Positions 11,601 to 23,600 of a stretch of DNA of 27,746 nucleotides are shown in pieces. A program made the position numbers and the translations under genes. The stretch comes from Eggerthellaceae bacterium. Lineage in GTDB: Bacteria; Actinomycetota; Coriobacteriia; Coriobacteriales; Eggerthellaceae. How positions within the stretch are numbered: the stretch's first letter is position 1; every line of letters begins with the position of its first letter. The notes under the pieces are model-generated. The model saw only the letters and a program-made list of their open reading frames with translations, ran no database searches and had not been told where the DNA came from. Location of the stretch: positions 1-27,746 of the forward strand of contig DMNP01000188.1 in the NCBI GenBank assembly GCA_003452695.1, in the 5' to 3' direction.

Positions 11601-14600
11601 GTTCTCATAGACCGGCAAGTTGGTAAAGACCGCGGTCGCATCTTCAGCAGTGGAAATGCCGCCCTCGGTGCTTAGCGTTGCCACATGGCGGGTAACGCCG
11701 TCCACCGTCTTGTAGAGGTGCACCTTGGTGGCAACACGTGTGCCGTCCTGATTGTGCGAGTCGGACCAATCCTTGGTCACCTTGATGACGCCAGTCTCGG
11801 GCGTGTAGCTGTTGGTGATGGTGAAGCCGGTTTCTGCATCGCCCGTTACGCCAACCGTGTACTGGGCGCCGTTCTTGCCAGCAATCTTGCCCTTTGTTAC
11901 GCCAGCTTCTTGTACGGTGTAGGTGATGGCAACACCCTCGCTGTACTTCGGCAGATTAGTCCAGGCAGCGGTTGTTGTAGTACCAGAGATGGACTTATCC
12001 TGGTCGAGCTTGGTAGCCTCGTCATTGCCAATCTTCTGCCAGAGCTCGAAGGTTACGCTGTCTGGGCGCACGTTGTCCTGGTTGTTGTTGTCCGCCCACA
12101 CCTTGGTGGCAGTGACTTCTATCTTCTCGGGCTCATGTGCGTTGATAAGCGTAGCGGTGTAGATGGCCTTAGCGTCGGTAGTTGTCTTGGCTTCCATGGC
12201 TACATTCACGCTTGCAGTGCTGGCCACGTAGTTGATGGCAGCAAGGCCAGTAGTATCCTCGCGCACCACATAGGTAATGAGCCGGCCATTTTCGTACTTG
12301 GGCAGGTCTTTCCAGACCTTCTCGTCATTCTTCCACACGTTGCCCGTGGTGTCTGCGTCCTCGGAAGTCAGCGAGATAGCAGGCTTAACATCCGGGACAA
12401 CAACCTGCTTACCATCTACTGTTGCAAGCTTATCCAGATGCACGGTGATGTTTGCCGGACGTGTGCCATCCTGGTTGGAGGCGTCGCTCCAGTTCTTAAT
12501 AGGCTGGATTTGCGCGGTCTCAACCGTGTGCGTGTTGGTGATGCGCACCGTATGGTTCCACTTGTCCATAGCACTCGGCTGCGGCTTAACCATTACCCAG
12601 CTGCCGCCCTCGGTGCCATATTCGTACTTGGTGGTGTAGTTCTTATCGCCAAAGGTGTCGGTCGTGGTGACATCGGTTGTGACTTCCGCACTCGTGACCT
12701 CGGTCACGTTGTAGACGATCTCGGCATACTTCGGCTTCAGCTGTTCGCCGGCACTGCCTTCATCTGTACGTTTGTAGAGCGGTAGGTCAACCCAGTTGGC
12801 CTCCCATGCAGCTGTCTCGGCACCGTTTGCGCTGCCGGTATCCGCAGTGCCATCCAGCTCAATTACGGTCGTAACCGGCTGGCCAAGGTAATTGACAACC
12901 GGCTGGCCGTCTTCGCGCGTAATCTTGAAGTAAATCTTCTCGGGACGCTTGCTGTCCTGGTTATCCAGGTCGTCCCAAACCTTAGTGGCTACTACGTCTG
13001 TATGCGGATCCTTGTAGTTGATGAAGTTCGGAACGCGGTTCTTATGGCGCGGATACATCGGGTCGCTCGAGCCCGTGTACTCGGAACGCTCGCCACTCTT
13101 GGCATCTGCATAAATGGTTCCCACTGCCGGGTTGAGGTAGGTGTCGGTATGGGTATCGCGTGCAAGAACGTTCAGGACGCCATTCTCCATCCACACATCC
13201 AGGATGCGCTTGTGGATAACGCCGTCGTAGACTGTCTCGTCCTCTGCGTTGTACCAGAAGCCGTTGCCCATGTACTCGGCGCCATCGGGAATAATCTCCG
13301 CGAGCTCATACTCGTAGGTGTTCTTGTGAGCGGCATCTGCCCCTGCGTCTGCCTCGGTGAACTCGAGAGCGTGCGCCGGATCCGCCTCAAAGAGTACGCG
13401 GTGCTGGTTATTCTTCGCGTAGTAGACGCGGTTAGCACCCGAGCCCTGCAGACCCACACCGTTGTAGTAGTAATCGGTAGGCATCGGTGCGGTAGCAGCA
13501 TTACCTCCTACCGGCCTGAGCGTAAAGGAGAAGCGTCCGCTCACTTGGCCGGTAACATCGCTTCCGTCTCCACTTTCGTTGAACTGCGAGCGATCGCGAT
13601 AGTCCTTCTCGGCCAGCATGATGTAATCGACCTTGGTCGCATCGTAGCTGTTGGTGAAGGGCAGGGTGTAAACGCCGGTTGTGGCATCGGGGCTTACCGT
13701 CCGTTCTTCCTTGTCCGTGATGGTGGTGGTGATGTTCAAGTCGTTATCCACCACAACCTCTACCAGGTAGGCCTCGGTGTCGTAGGTCATACCCGGCTGG
13801 CGAGCAACACCAGCCTCGCCCGGTGTAATCTCGCGAATACGATAGTGATAGGTACCCGGCGTCGAGTACTCGATGTTGCCGAAGCCGATGGTCGCGTTAG
13901 GCGTAGTGCCCGTAATATCCGCACGCTTGTAGACCTCTGCGCCGTGGCTCTGGGTGCCCTCAGGCATGGGCACGGTAACACCCTCGGGGCCGTTGATGGG
14001 CAGCAGATCGAATACGAAGATGGCGTTGGATGGCCATTTGTTGTCTGCCGCACCATCACCTGCAGCTATCCAAGCCCTCTCGTTAGTGATGTTCTTCTTC
14101 ACCTGGAAGATGTCTTCGAGCGTCTTGGAGTTGTAAACGTTGGTAATCTTAAGCGCACCATTCCAGTCGTTCGGACGATCGGTGACATACACAAGCACAT
14201 CCGGCGTACTCGAGTCGTTATCGTCATCGACCATATGACCATACTCGTAGGTGGTGGTGTAGCCTGTCAGCGGGCGCTCGGAGACGGTGTAGTTGATTAC
14301 ATGACCGTCGTTCACGCCATTGCCCGCGCCGTCGATAGCGTACTTGGGCAGGTCGGTCCAACCGCTCTTGTTCACCCAATCGGTTGCAACATCCGGATCG
14401 CCCGAAATAGTCAGCTCGCGGGTGGTCTGCTCGATACCATCGGCAAATAGACGTACGCGAATCTGACCCGGCTTGTTGGTGTTCTCCGGATTACCGTGAT
14501 CCCAAATCTTCGTTATCGGCGTAACCTGAATGGTCTTCTGCTCGAGCTCGTTGGTGATGGTGCCGCCATCAGGCGCGCCTGCTGTCGCTGCAGCGCTAGC

Positions 14601-17600
14601 CGCATCGAGGTAGGTCGGCGCCTTGTAGTTATCGACCTTATCCTCGGTCACGTAGTAGACGTACTCGTTGCCAGCTGTATCGTAGCGTGACACGTTGCTT
14701 ACGGAGTAGGAATTGTCGGACTGGCTCCAGGTCCACGCCAGATCAGTCGTGCCATCGATCTGCTTGGTTACCTCGACCGGTGTGGTTGCAACACTCGTGT
14801 AGCGCCACAGGTGCAGCGTGGGTGCTTGCGCGGGGCGGGTGTTATCGCCGTTGTTGTTGTCCACCCATACCTTGGAACCAGTAACAGTAGTGGGCTCGGT
14901 ATTGGTGTTGGTGACTGTTACTTCCTTAGGCTCAGTCTCGCCCTCCGTGTATGCAGGCACTGCAGTGCCTTCTGCTGCACTGGAGGTGTAGTTGGTGCCA
15001 CTATCCTCCTGGACGCGATAGACAATGGCATTACCCTCGGCATCAAAGGCAGGCAGGTCGGGGAAGATCTGGTAAGTTGTGCGCGGCTCGGACGCAAAGG
15101 CTGTGTTGTCGCGAGAGAGGAAGTACTCCTCGACCGTCTGCCATTCGCTTCCGACCTGCTTTTGCAGCTTGATGGTCACGTCGCTTGCAGCCTCGCCAAG
15201 CCAGATCTTGGTGATCTTGATATCGCGCTTGACCGAGTTGGTAAAGAGTGCAGCGGTGGAGCTTCCGGAGGCTGCCTGGGTGCAGCCTGGGTCAGTCCAG
15301 AAGGTCATGCCGTTATTCGTAGCAACACGGTAGTTACCCGCACCGTCATCCTCGACAACAACCTTCACATAGATAGGATCGGTCGCATAGTCGAGGTCGG
15401 CAATAGCACCCGTTGCGGGCTTGGTCTCGGTGATCTGATAGATGAAGGTGCCCTCTTCATCCAGCGGGATAGCCTCGAAGCTGCCACTCACGTCGGTCGT
15501 CGTGTCGTCGCCCGACGCCTTGGCAAGCGTGAGTGAAAGCGTGTTCTTGCGCTGTGTGGTCGAGCCCTCCTCAAACGGCATGGGCGAGCCTGCCAGCGGC
15601 GTTAGCGTGAACCCGAAGGAATCGCCTGTAGTCCAGCTGCGGCCGTTGATGTGCTTGGCCACCGGAATTTGCAGTGAGCCGGTAGCGTCATAGCGGTTGA
15701 TGAAGACCGGCGTGAAGCCCTGGCCGCCTTCTGTGTCGCCGTAGAAGACCTGCGTGGTAAGCGAGCCCACCAGGTTGCCAATCACGCGGACATGCACAGT
15801 ATCAGAGCCGGTATCGTAGGTGATGCCGCCAATACCGCCGTTGACCTCTTTAATCGTGTACCAGAAGTCGCCCTGCAAGCGACCCGTAGCCGGGTTCATG
15901 GTGAGGTCGGCCTGCGTGTAGGTGATATCTGCGAAGCTGGCCAGGTGCTCGTTGTCGGCAACCTCGGGCGAGCTGGTTGTAGCGGGCGTGCCCTCGGTCG
16001 TGCTCGCTATTCCACCCTTGTCCGTAGAGCCAGGCATAGGCACCTGGGCCTTGGCGGCATCGGTAGTTACCTTGGTCACTGTGCCGTCAGATGCATAGGT
16101 ACCCTTGCCAGCAGGTTCAAGCGTGAAGTTGAACTCGTCGCCACCGGCGCCGCTCTTCCAATCGCGGCCGAGGAGCTGCTTGACCACGTTGACCTTGGCG
16201 GTGCCGCTTGCTTCGTATTTATTTGTTACAACAACAGGCGTGATGTTAGCAGCGCTCAGATCGCCATATACACCGTCCTCTGGGCTGTATGTTACCGTGA
16301 AGCCATTGCCGCTTGGAGATTCCTCAACAATGCGGAACTTGAGCTGCTTGCCATCCTGGAAGGCAGATATGTCTTCGAAGATCTTCTCTATTGTTGCTGT
16401 GGCAGTTGCTCCGCTTCCGGCGTAGGTCACGCCTGAGCTCTTCCTGGTTCCATCGACGTTGTAGAATTCGCTCATTGCAAATGTTATGGAGTCGCCTACC
16501 TGTGTCCACTCGCTGGAATCATCCACAGGTCTCTGCTCCAAATGCACAACTGCATCTGCAACAGGTGTGCCGACCCAGGTCTTCTTCACCGGAAGATCTA
16601 CTTTGTACTCGTTATGGAAGTCTGCCTTATCCTCATTAAGGTCACCGTCTCCTCCTGTGGAACGGGAAAGGAGTTCCATGCTGCTAAAGTAATCGATCTC
16701 ATCTAGTTCGAGCTTTCCGCCTCCTGCGTCCTTGACCTTAACGCGCAGGTAAACGACCTTATCGTCATAAGCCAGATCGTCTATAGAGCCCGGTGTTTCT
16801 GTAATAGCGTAGTAGAATACGCCGTAACGTGTGCCGTCCTCTTCGGTCAGGCCCAGGTTATCCAATGTAAAGGTAATCTTATCGAATTTACCCTGCTTCG
16901 TAATCGTAGAACCTTGCTTAACAGGAGAGTCGTTTACGATGTGGGCAGTTTTTACGCCGGAATCCGGCATCGGCGCCTCACTGATCGTAGCAAGGTTGAA
17001 GGTGAACTCATCGGAGCTCTCCCATGCGCGGCCATCTATGGTCTTAAATACCGGGATCTCAACTTCGGTCTTTGCCACATAGTGGTTCGTGATGACCGGC
17101 GTGAACTGCGTGCCGGTTGAAGCCTTTGTGGGGTCAGTCTGGTCATAGATGGTCTGGATCTCGAAGTGGTCGGTGCCTTTTCCGCGCACGCGGACGTGTG
17201 CGATATGCACGGTACCGTCGTAGAGAATACCGTTGTCTGCTGTTGTGCCGTCGGTCACCTTCCAGTAGGTACCCTCAAGCGTGCTTAGGTCACGCGCATC
17301 GATAGCGGCTTGATAGGCAGCGCCGTAGGTGCCGCCACCGTTGGGCTCGCCGGTCTCCTTGTTCACTCTGACCGCACCCGCAGGCACGTCTTCGCGCAGG
17401 AAGTAGTAGAAGTCGCCCTGGAGGTGACGCTCGGTTGGGTCGTAGTCCAGATTGCTTGCCTCGAACTTGATGTTTTCGAACTTAGCCAGGCGCTCGTCCT
17501 CGCCCACCGGGTCGCTGTTCTTCGTGGCGGCAGTGTTGACCTTGTCCTCGGTCGACTCACCGGGCATAGGCACCTTGGCCTTGTCGCCATCCAGCTGGAC

Positions 17601-20600
17601 GCCCACAAACGGGTTGGCATTGGTAGTGACAAGTTTGCCCTCATCATCGTAGACGGCCTTGCCAATGCGCTCGGCCACCATGGTAAAGCTGTCGCTGTCG
17701 AGCCACGTGCGGTCCATAAGCTGCTTAACTACAGCAGGATTGATCTCGTCTGTCGCAATCGTTGTGTTCTGCACGGTTGGTGTGGTGGTGCAGCCGTCGT
17801 AGTATCTCTCGTTATTAACGACTGCCGTATAAGCTTCCGAGGTTATGTCCTCGCCCAGCTTATATACGCATTTATATATAGTGCCCTGGTATGTCGTGTA
17901 CTTAGGCAGATACTTATTGAAGCCGTCGATGGCGGGCTTAGCACCTTCGACATCTCCACCATAAGTAACAGAGCCGCCACTCTCAGCAAAGTCCGAGCGC
18001 GGGATGATAGTACGGAGACCAACCGGATGGAATTCGGAATCCGGAATCGCTGCTATTTCATCAGCAGTTGCAGTCATAGGAACAAGTGCGCGCTCTAAGT
18101 GAAGAGTTACATCTTCAACCGGCTTACCGATCCAGACCTTAGCAACCGGGATATCCATCGCGCCGTTGAAGGTATTGGTGATGGTGGTGGTGGAGAGTCC
18201 GGATTCGTCCGTAACCGTGGTCTCGGAGCTCTTCTGGTAGCCCACCGGAACCGTCTCTTCCACGAAGGAGTAGGTCACAGGCTTGCCGCCTTCATGGGTG
18301 GGCAGGTTTTCGAGCACGCCCTCCCAAGTCCCCTGGCTGTCGGAGCCGGAAAGGGTAAGGGTGATGTCGTTACCGTTGGCGTCGGTTGCCTTTACAGGTG
18401 CTGCGCTGTCGATGCTCTTGTAGAGCGTGACAACGAGGTTGTTCGGGCGCAGGCCTGTGGCGTTGTAGTTGGCACCTTCCCAAACCTTCTCTACACGCGC
18501 ACTCGTCGTCTCGGGCACGTGTGTATTGGTAATCACAAAGGTGCCGGCTGCCGTACGCTCGATAACCGCTTCGTACTTGTTCTGGTTGCCGCCGGTAAAG
18601 GTCTCGCCGGTAACGGAGTAGTAGACCTGCTTGCCGTCCTTGAACTGCGGCAGGGTCTCGTCAGTTGCTGCAATGCTAGCCGACCAGCCGTTGGTCTGGC
18701 TCAGCGTAAGCGTGGTTGTAGCGGCGGTGCCATCCTCGAAGACGTTTGCCGCTGTGCCGTTGGCAAACTCTGCTGCGACGGTAACGGCGATGCTCGTGGG
18801 ACGGTAGCCGTCCTGGTTGTTCGCATCGTCCCAGGTCTTGTTCACGGTAATGCCCGTGTAGGTGGGCGTGTAGGTGTTGGTCACGCCGAGCTCGCCGACA
18901 TAGTTGCCTTCGTCGTCAGCGGCAAGCGTGGCGGGCGTAGGATCGTAGGTGACCTCATAGCCCGTAGGCACGTTCTCCTTGACGGAGTATTCGATCGCGG
19001 TGCCATCGGCGTACACGGGCAGGTTAGTCCACTCAACGGTCTCGGTGTTGCCAGAGCCGGTCTCGCCCGTAAAGCTCTTCTCGGTCTGCTCGCCTACGAT
19101 CTTGCCGTCTGCCAGCAGATAGACGATGGCGCTTTCGCGCATGCCGGCCGCGTTGTTCTCGTCATCCCAGGTCTTGGTCACCGTAATGGTGCCGGTCTTG
19201 GGCGTGTACTGGTTGGTGATGGCGTCGGCCTTGGTGGTCGTGTCGGCCGTAAGCGTCGCAGTTACGTCGCTGGTCGTTGTCTTCACGTAATTGCTTGGCA
19301 CGGTGGGCTCGCTTACCGTGTACGTGATTTCTATACCATTGACGTCATTCACATACAGGCCGGTCAGCGTGGCGTCGGTCCAGGTATCGCCCGTACCACC
19401 GAAGGTGACGTTCTTGGTCCAGGTCGTTCCGCTCTGGGTCCAGCCATTATCGGCTGCGTCCTTCACCGGCTCGGCGCTCGCCGTAACGGTGAAGGCTACG
19501 CTCGTCGGGCGCGTACCGTCCTGGTTGCTCGCGTCATTCCATACCTTGGTAAGCTCCAGAATGCCCTTCGCGCGCGTGTAACTGTTGTCGAAGGTCACGG
19601 TCGCCGATGCCTCGGGCATGGTGAAGTTCGCGTCGTCATCGTGAGTCTTCGCGTCCACAACCGGGCAAGTAGTGGCAGCAGAGTCGAAATCGTAGCCACT
19701 CGCGTCGCGGTAGTTAGCCTCGTGCACGTGGACATCGGTGCCGTAAGACACACCATCGACCGTCCATGTGACGATTCCGGTGCTGGCATTATAACTCGCA
19801 CCCGAAGTGCCGCCAATCTTCAGCTCCTTGGTGTCCTCGGTGCCGTCGGCCTTGGTGTACTCGACATAAACGGTGAAGTCGCTCGGCAGCGAGTCCGCCG
19901 GAAGTGCAGCGTTGTTTTCGTCCACAAACGTCTTGGTAATGGTTACATTGCCCGCAGTACGGGTGTTGGTAATGGTGCCGCCGTTCAGCGCGCGGTTGTT
20001 GGCTGCGTCGGAATAGGTCGTTTCGTAATTCGCGACGGGCTCCTCGGTCACCCAGTAGACATACTCAGTGCCGTCATTGGCGTACTTGGGCAGGCCCACA
20101 TAGGTAAAGCTGTTGCCGTCCCAGTCGAGGTGCGCGTCGGGAACCACTTCGCTGTCCTCGCCCTTATCGCGGTGCAGCACGAGGGTGACCTCGGTAGTGT
20201 TGTCATGGGCGGTGCCAGCGGGATCTCCCGCCCACACCTTCGTACCCGTAAACGTGGTGGACTTGTAGGTGTTCTCCACCGTCATGATGTTGGGCAAAAC
20301 GTTCTTGTAGTAGTTGGCGGGCACGTTGGGCTCGTCCACGGTATAGGTGATCTGCTTACCGCTGTAGTAGGCGGGCACGTTTGCAAAGGTGGTCGTGTCG
20401 GTCCACACATTGAGGCTGTTGGCGGGATCGCCGGTCTCGGCGTTGGAAGCCCTGAGCGTGATGGTCTTGGTGTTGCTCGTGCCGTTCTCGAAGACGGGAG
20501 CGGGGCCGTCGGCAGTAGTCGCGGTCACCACGAGCGTGGCGCTTTCGGGGCGCGTGCTGCGGTTAACCGACGAGGTTCCGTCCTCGTCGTAGTCGATCCA

Positions 20601-23600
20601 CACCTTGCTTACCTTGAAGTTGGTCATCTCGGGTGTGTTCTCGACGGTAAGGATCCTGGTGTCGGGGTCGAACTCCGACGCAACGTCGTTATTGCCGAAC
20701 ACGAGGTCGTAGAGCCACTGCCAAATGCTGGGATTGCCTGTGTCTGGGCTTGCTTTGATCTCGGTCAGGTCCTCGTTCACTTCGATCCAGAAGCCATGTT
20801 CTGCGGCCTCGTAACCGGTAGGAGCACCGGTCTCCACGACGTAGTACCTTCCGGACTTTTGGAAGTCGACCGTTACGGTACCACCGGCAAGGGTCGTTAC
20901 GGGGTTCGCATCAACCTCGCCGTCCGTACCTGCGGTGGCGGGTGTCACGCCGTTTGCCTCGTACACGGTAAACTGGCCGTCCGGCAGTCCCTGCCTGGTC
21001 ACCGAGTCGATCTTGGAGATGGTCAGCGTGGTGGGCGTGAGCACCTTCTCCTCTTTCGGGGTGTTGGTAATCTCCACGCTCCACTTGTTGGTGGTGGTGT
21101 CGCGCCTGGGCTGCTGTGTTACGACAGAGTCGTAGTCGGCGGGCGTATCCTCGGCCACCGTATAGTTCACGTACTCGCCGCCGTCGTAGAGGGGCAGGCC
21201 CGTGACAGTGGTCGTCCACTGCGCAGCATCGGTCTTTTCCGTAGGCTCGATAGTGGCGCTGTCCTTGCCGGTGGGCAGGGTCACAGCGCCATCCACCGTC
21301 GCGCCGGTAATGGTGAAGTCCAGGCTGTCGGGACGTACGTAGTTGTTGGGGTCCGCTTCGGCGCTTGCATACTTGGCGTCGTTGAACACCTTGTTGATGG
21401 TGAGCTCGGTGGTAAGCGGCACGTGCGTGTTCTTCACGTCGATGGACTTGGTGGTCGCGGTGCTGGGATCCGTCAGCAGATCCACGCCCGCGCCTTCCGA
21501 TGCGTAGGCATCGTCGCCGGCGTCGTAGGTGGTGGTGTACTCGCGCACCGCGCTTTCCGTTACGCGGTACTTGACCACTTTGCCGTCCTCATAGGCGGGC
21601 AGGCCGGACCAGGTCTCGACCAGGGTCTTGGCCGCGGTGTAGCCGGTATCCACGTCACCCGTGGGACGTCCGCTCACGTTGGTCCAGGCGCCGCCATCCA
21701 CGCTCTTCTGCAGCGTGAGGGTGGCCGTACGGCGCATGCCGTCCTGGTTGTCGTTGTCGTCCCAGGTCTTGGTAGCAGAAAGCTCGCCCTTAATAGGCTC
21801 GTCCGAAACGGTGAGGGTGGACGTGGTCGGGTCGAATTCTCGGGGCAGGCCCGCGCCGTAGACCAGGCTGTAGAGCCACTGCCATGCCTTGGAACCCGCA
21901 TTATCAGGATCGTCTTCGAGCGTGATGGAGGTGAGCTCGCGGTTTACGTTGATAGTGAAGGTGTTGGTGTTTGCGGTGTAGCCCGTGGGCGCCGTCGTTT
22001 CTGTGATGGTCCAGGCGCCCGGCTTATCGAACTCGAAGGTGGTGATGCCGTCGGCACCCGTGGCGGCCGTGTCGGTTTTATTGCCGTCGGGGTCGGTCAC
22101 CGTGAACACGGCACCGGGAAGGCCCGTACCTGTGGTGGTGAGGGCATCGGTCTTCTTGATGTTGATGGTGAGCTTGTCGAGCTTGTCAAATTCCTCGGGC
22201 GTGTTGCTCACGGCACCGGCAAGCGGCGTCGTAGTCATGTCGAGGGATTCGTCCGACTTGGTGAAGCCGTCCGGCGTGACCTCCTCGATTGTGTAGGTTA
22301 TCTCGTTGCCGTTGAAGTAGATGGGCAGATCTGCGAAGGTCTTGCGCCACTGGGTGTTGTTGATAACGTCGTCTGCAATGAGGGTGACGGTTTGCTCGAC
22401 CTGGCTCACAGGGGTGCCGTTGGCCTCACCTGTAATCTTTACGCTAATCGAGGGGCGCTCGTAGGCGTTTTCGCCGCTGGTACGCGCTGCGAAGTACTTC
22501 GCGTCAGCCGCCCAGGTCTTGGTGATGGTGAGCGACTGCGTCTCTTCCTTATTCGTAATGACGCCGTCTTTCTCGACGGCCACGGCGCTTCCGGAAATCT
22601 GGTAGTGCGTGGGGATGGTCGTCTCTTTTGCGTAGTAGGTTATCTCGTTGCCGCCTGCATCGTATTTCGACACACCCGTCCACTTTACGGTGTAGGTGTC
22701 GTTGCCATTGTCCGTAACGGTGGGCGCGGGGGCGTCGGTCACTTCGAGCGTAGCCTGAGCGTCGGTATAGAGCTTGAACGAGCCCACCATGGAACCGGCA
22801 TCGGGGCGGTTCTCATGCTTGTTGGATTTGTCGTCCCAGGCTTTGGTGATCTCGACATCTTTCTTGTACGTGTTGGTGATGGTGGCACCGTCATTTACCT
22901 TATCCGTAGTGCTGGCCTTGTAGCCCGTGGGCACCGTGGATTCCTGTGCCTGGTAGGTCACATCTTTTTGCTGGTAGTACTGGGGAAGATTGCTCCACTG
23001 CACGGTATAGGTGTTGTCGCCATTATCGGTGACAGAGGCGGAGAATTCGCTTGTCTTGTCCGCTTGGGCCACAAGTTCCGTTTCCCAGAAAATGCTCATC
23101 ATGCTGGCGAACGCACTAGCCGTCGGGCGATTGGCCTTGTCATTCGCGTCGTTCCACACCTTGGTGATGGTGAGCGGCTCGCGCTTGAGGGTATTCGTAA
23201 CCTCGTAGGCATAATCGGCAGTATTGGCGCTGATGACCTTGTTGTCGGTATCGAGATTCAGATCTTCTGGCTTTGTCACGTAATTTTCGTGGATGGTCGT
23301 ATGCGTTTTATCGTAGTAGGTCTCGACGGTGTAGCTGCCCATATTCGACTCGTCTGTTCCGGAGTAGTCGATTCGGTTGCCACCCGCATCGTACTTGGGC
23401 AAGAAGTCGGCCTGCAGACTGGCTCCGGAGGCAGCGGTGGGGTCGCACTTTACGCCAGCCTCCCAGTTGCCGCCGAAGGTCTTCTCGTAGGGCTTCCACG
23501 TGTAGCTGGTGTTGTCGTAGTAGTAGTCGTTGCTTGCAATGTAACCGCTGGCGCTTTGATATGACCCGGCAACGAGGCTGCCATCCGCGGTGGTGTAGAC

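Noticed and set aside
7632..11675. 1,347-codon open frame on the plus strand
   Set aside because: Same reasoning: Val/Leu/Gly-rich without recognisable motifs, opposite Cna-B domains B22-B30 and linkage domain F7.
18099..23564. 1,821-codon open frame on the plus strand
   Set aside because: Its product is a low-complexity run of Val/Gly/Arg/His with no domain, and it lies opposite a minus-strand frame with clear Cna-B and SpaA motifs in every segment. It is an antisense mirror.
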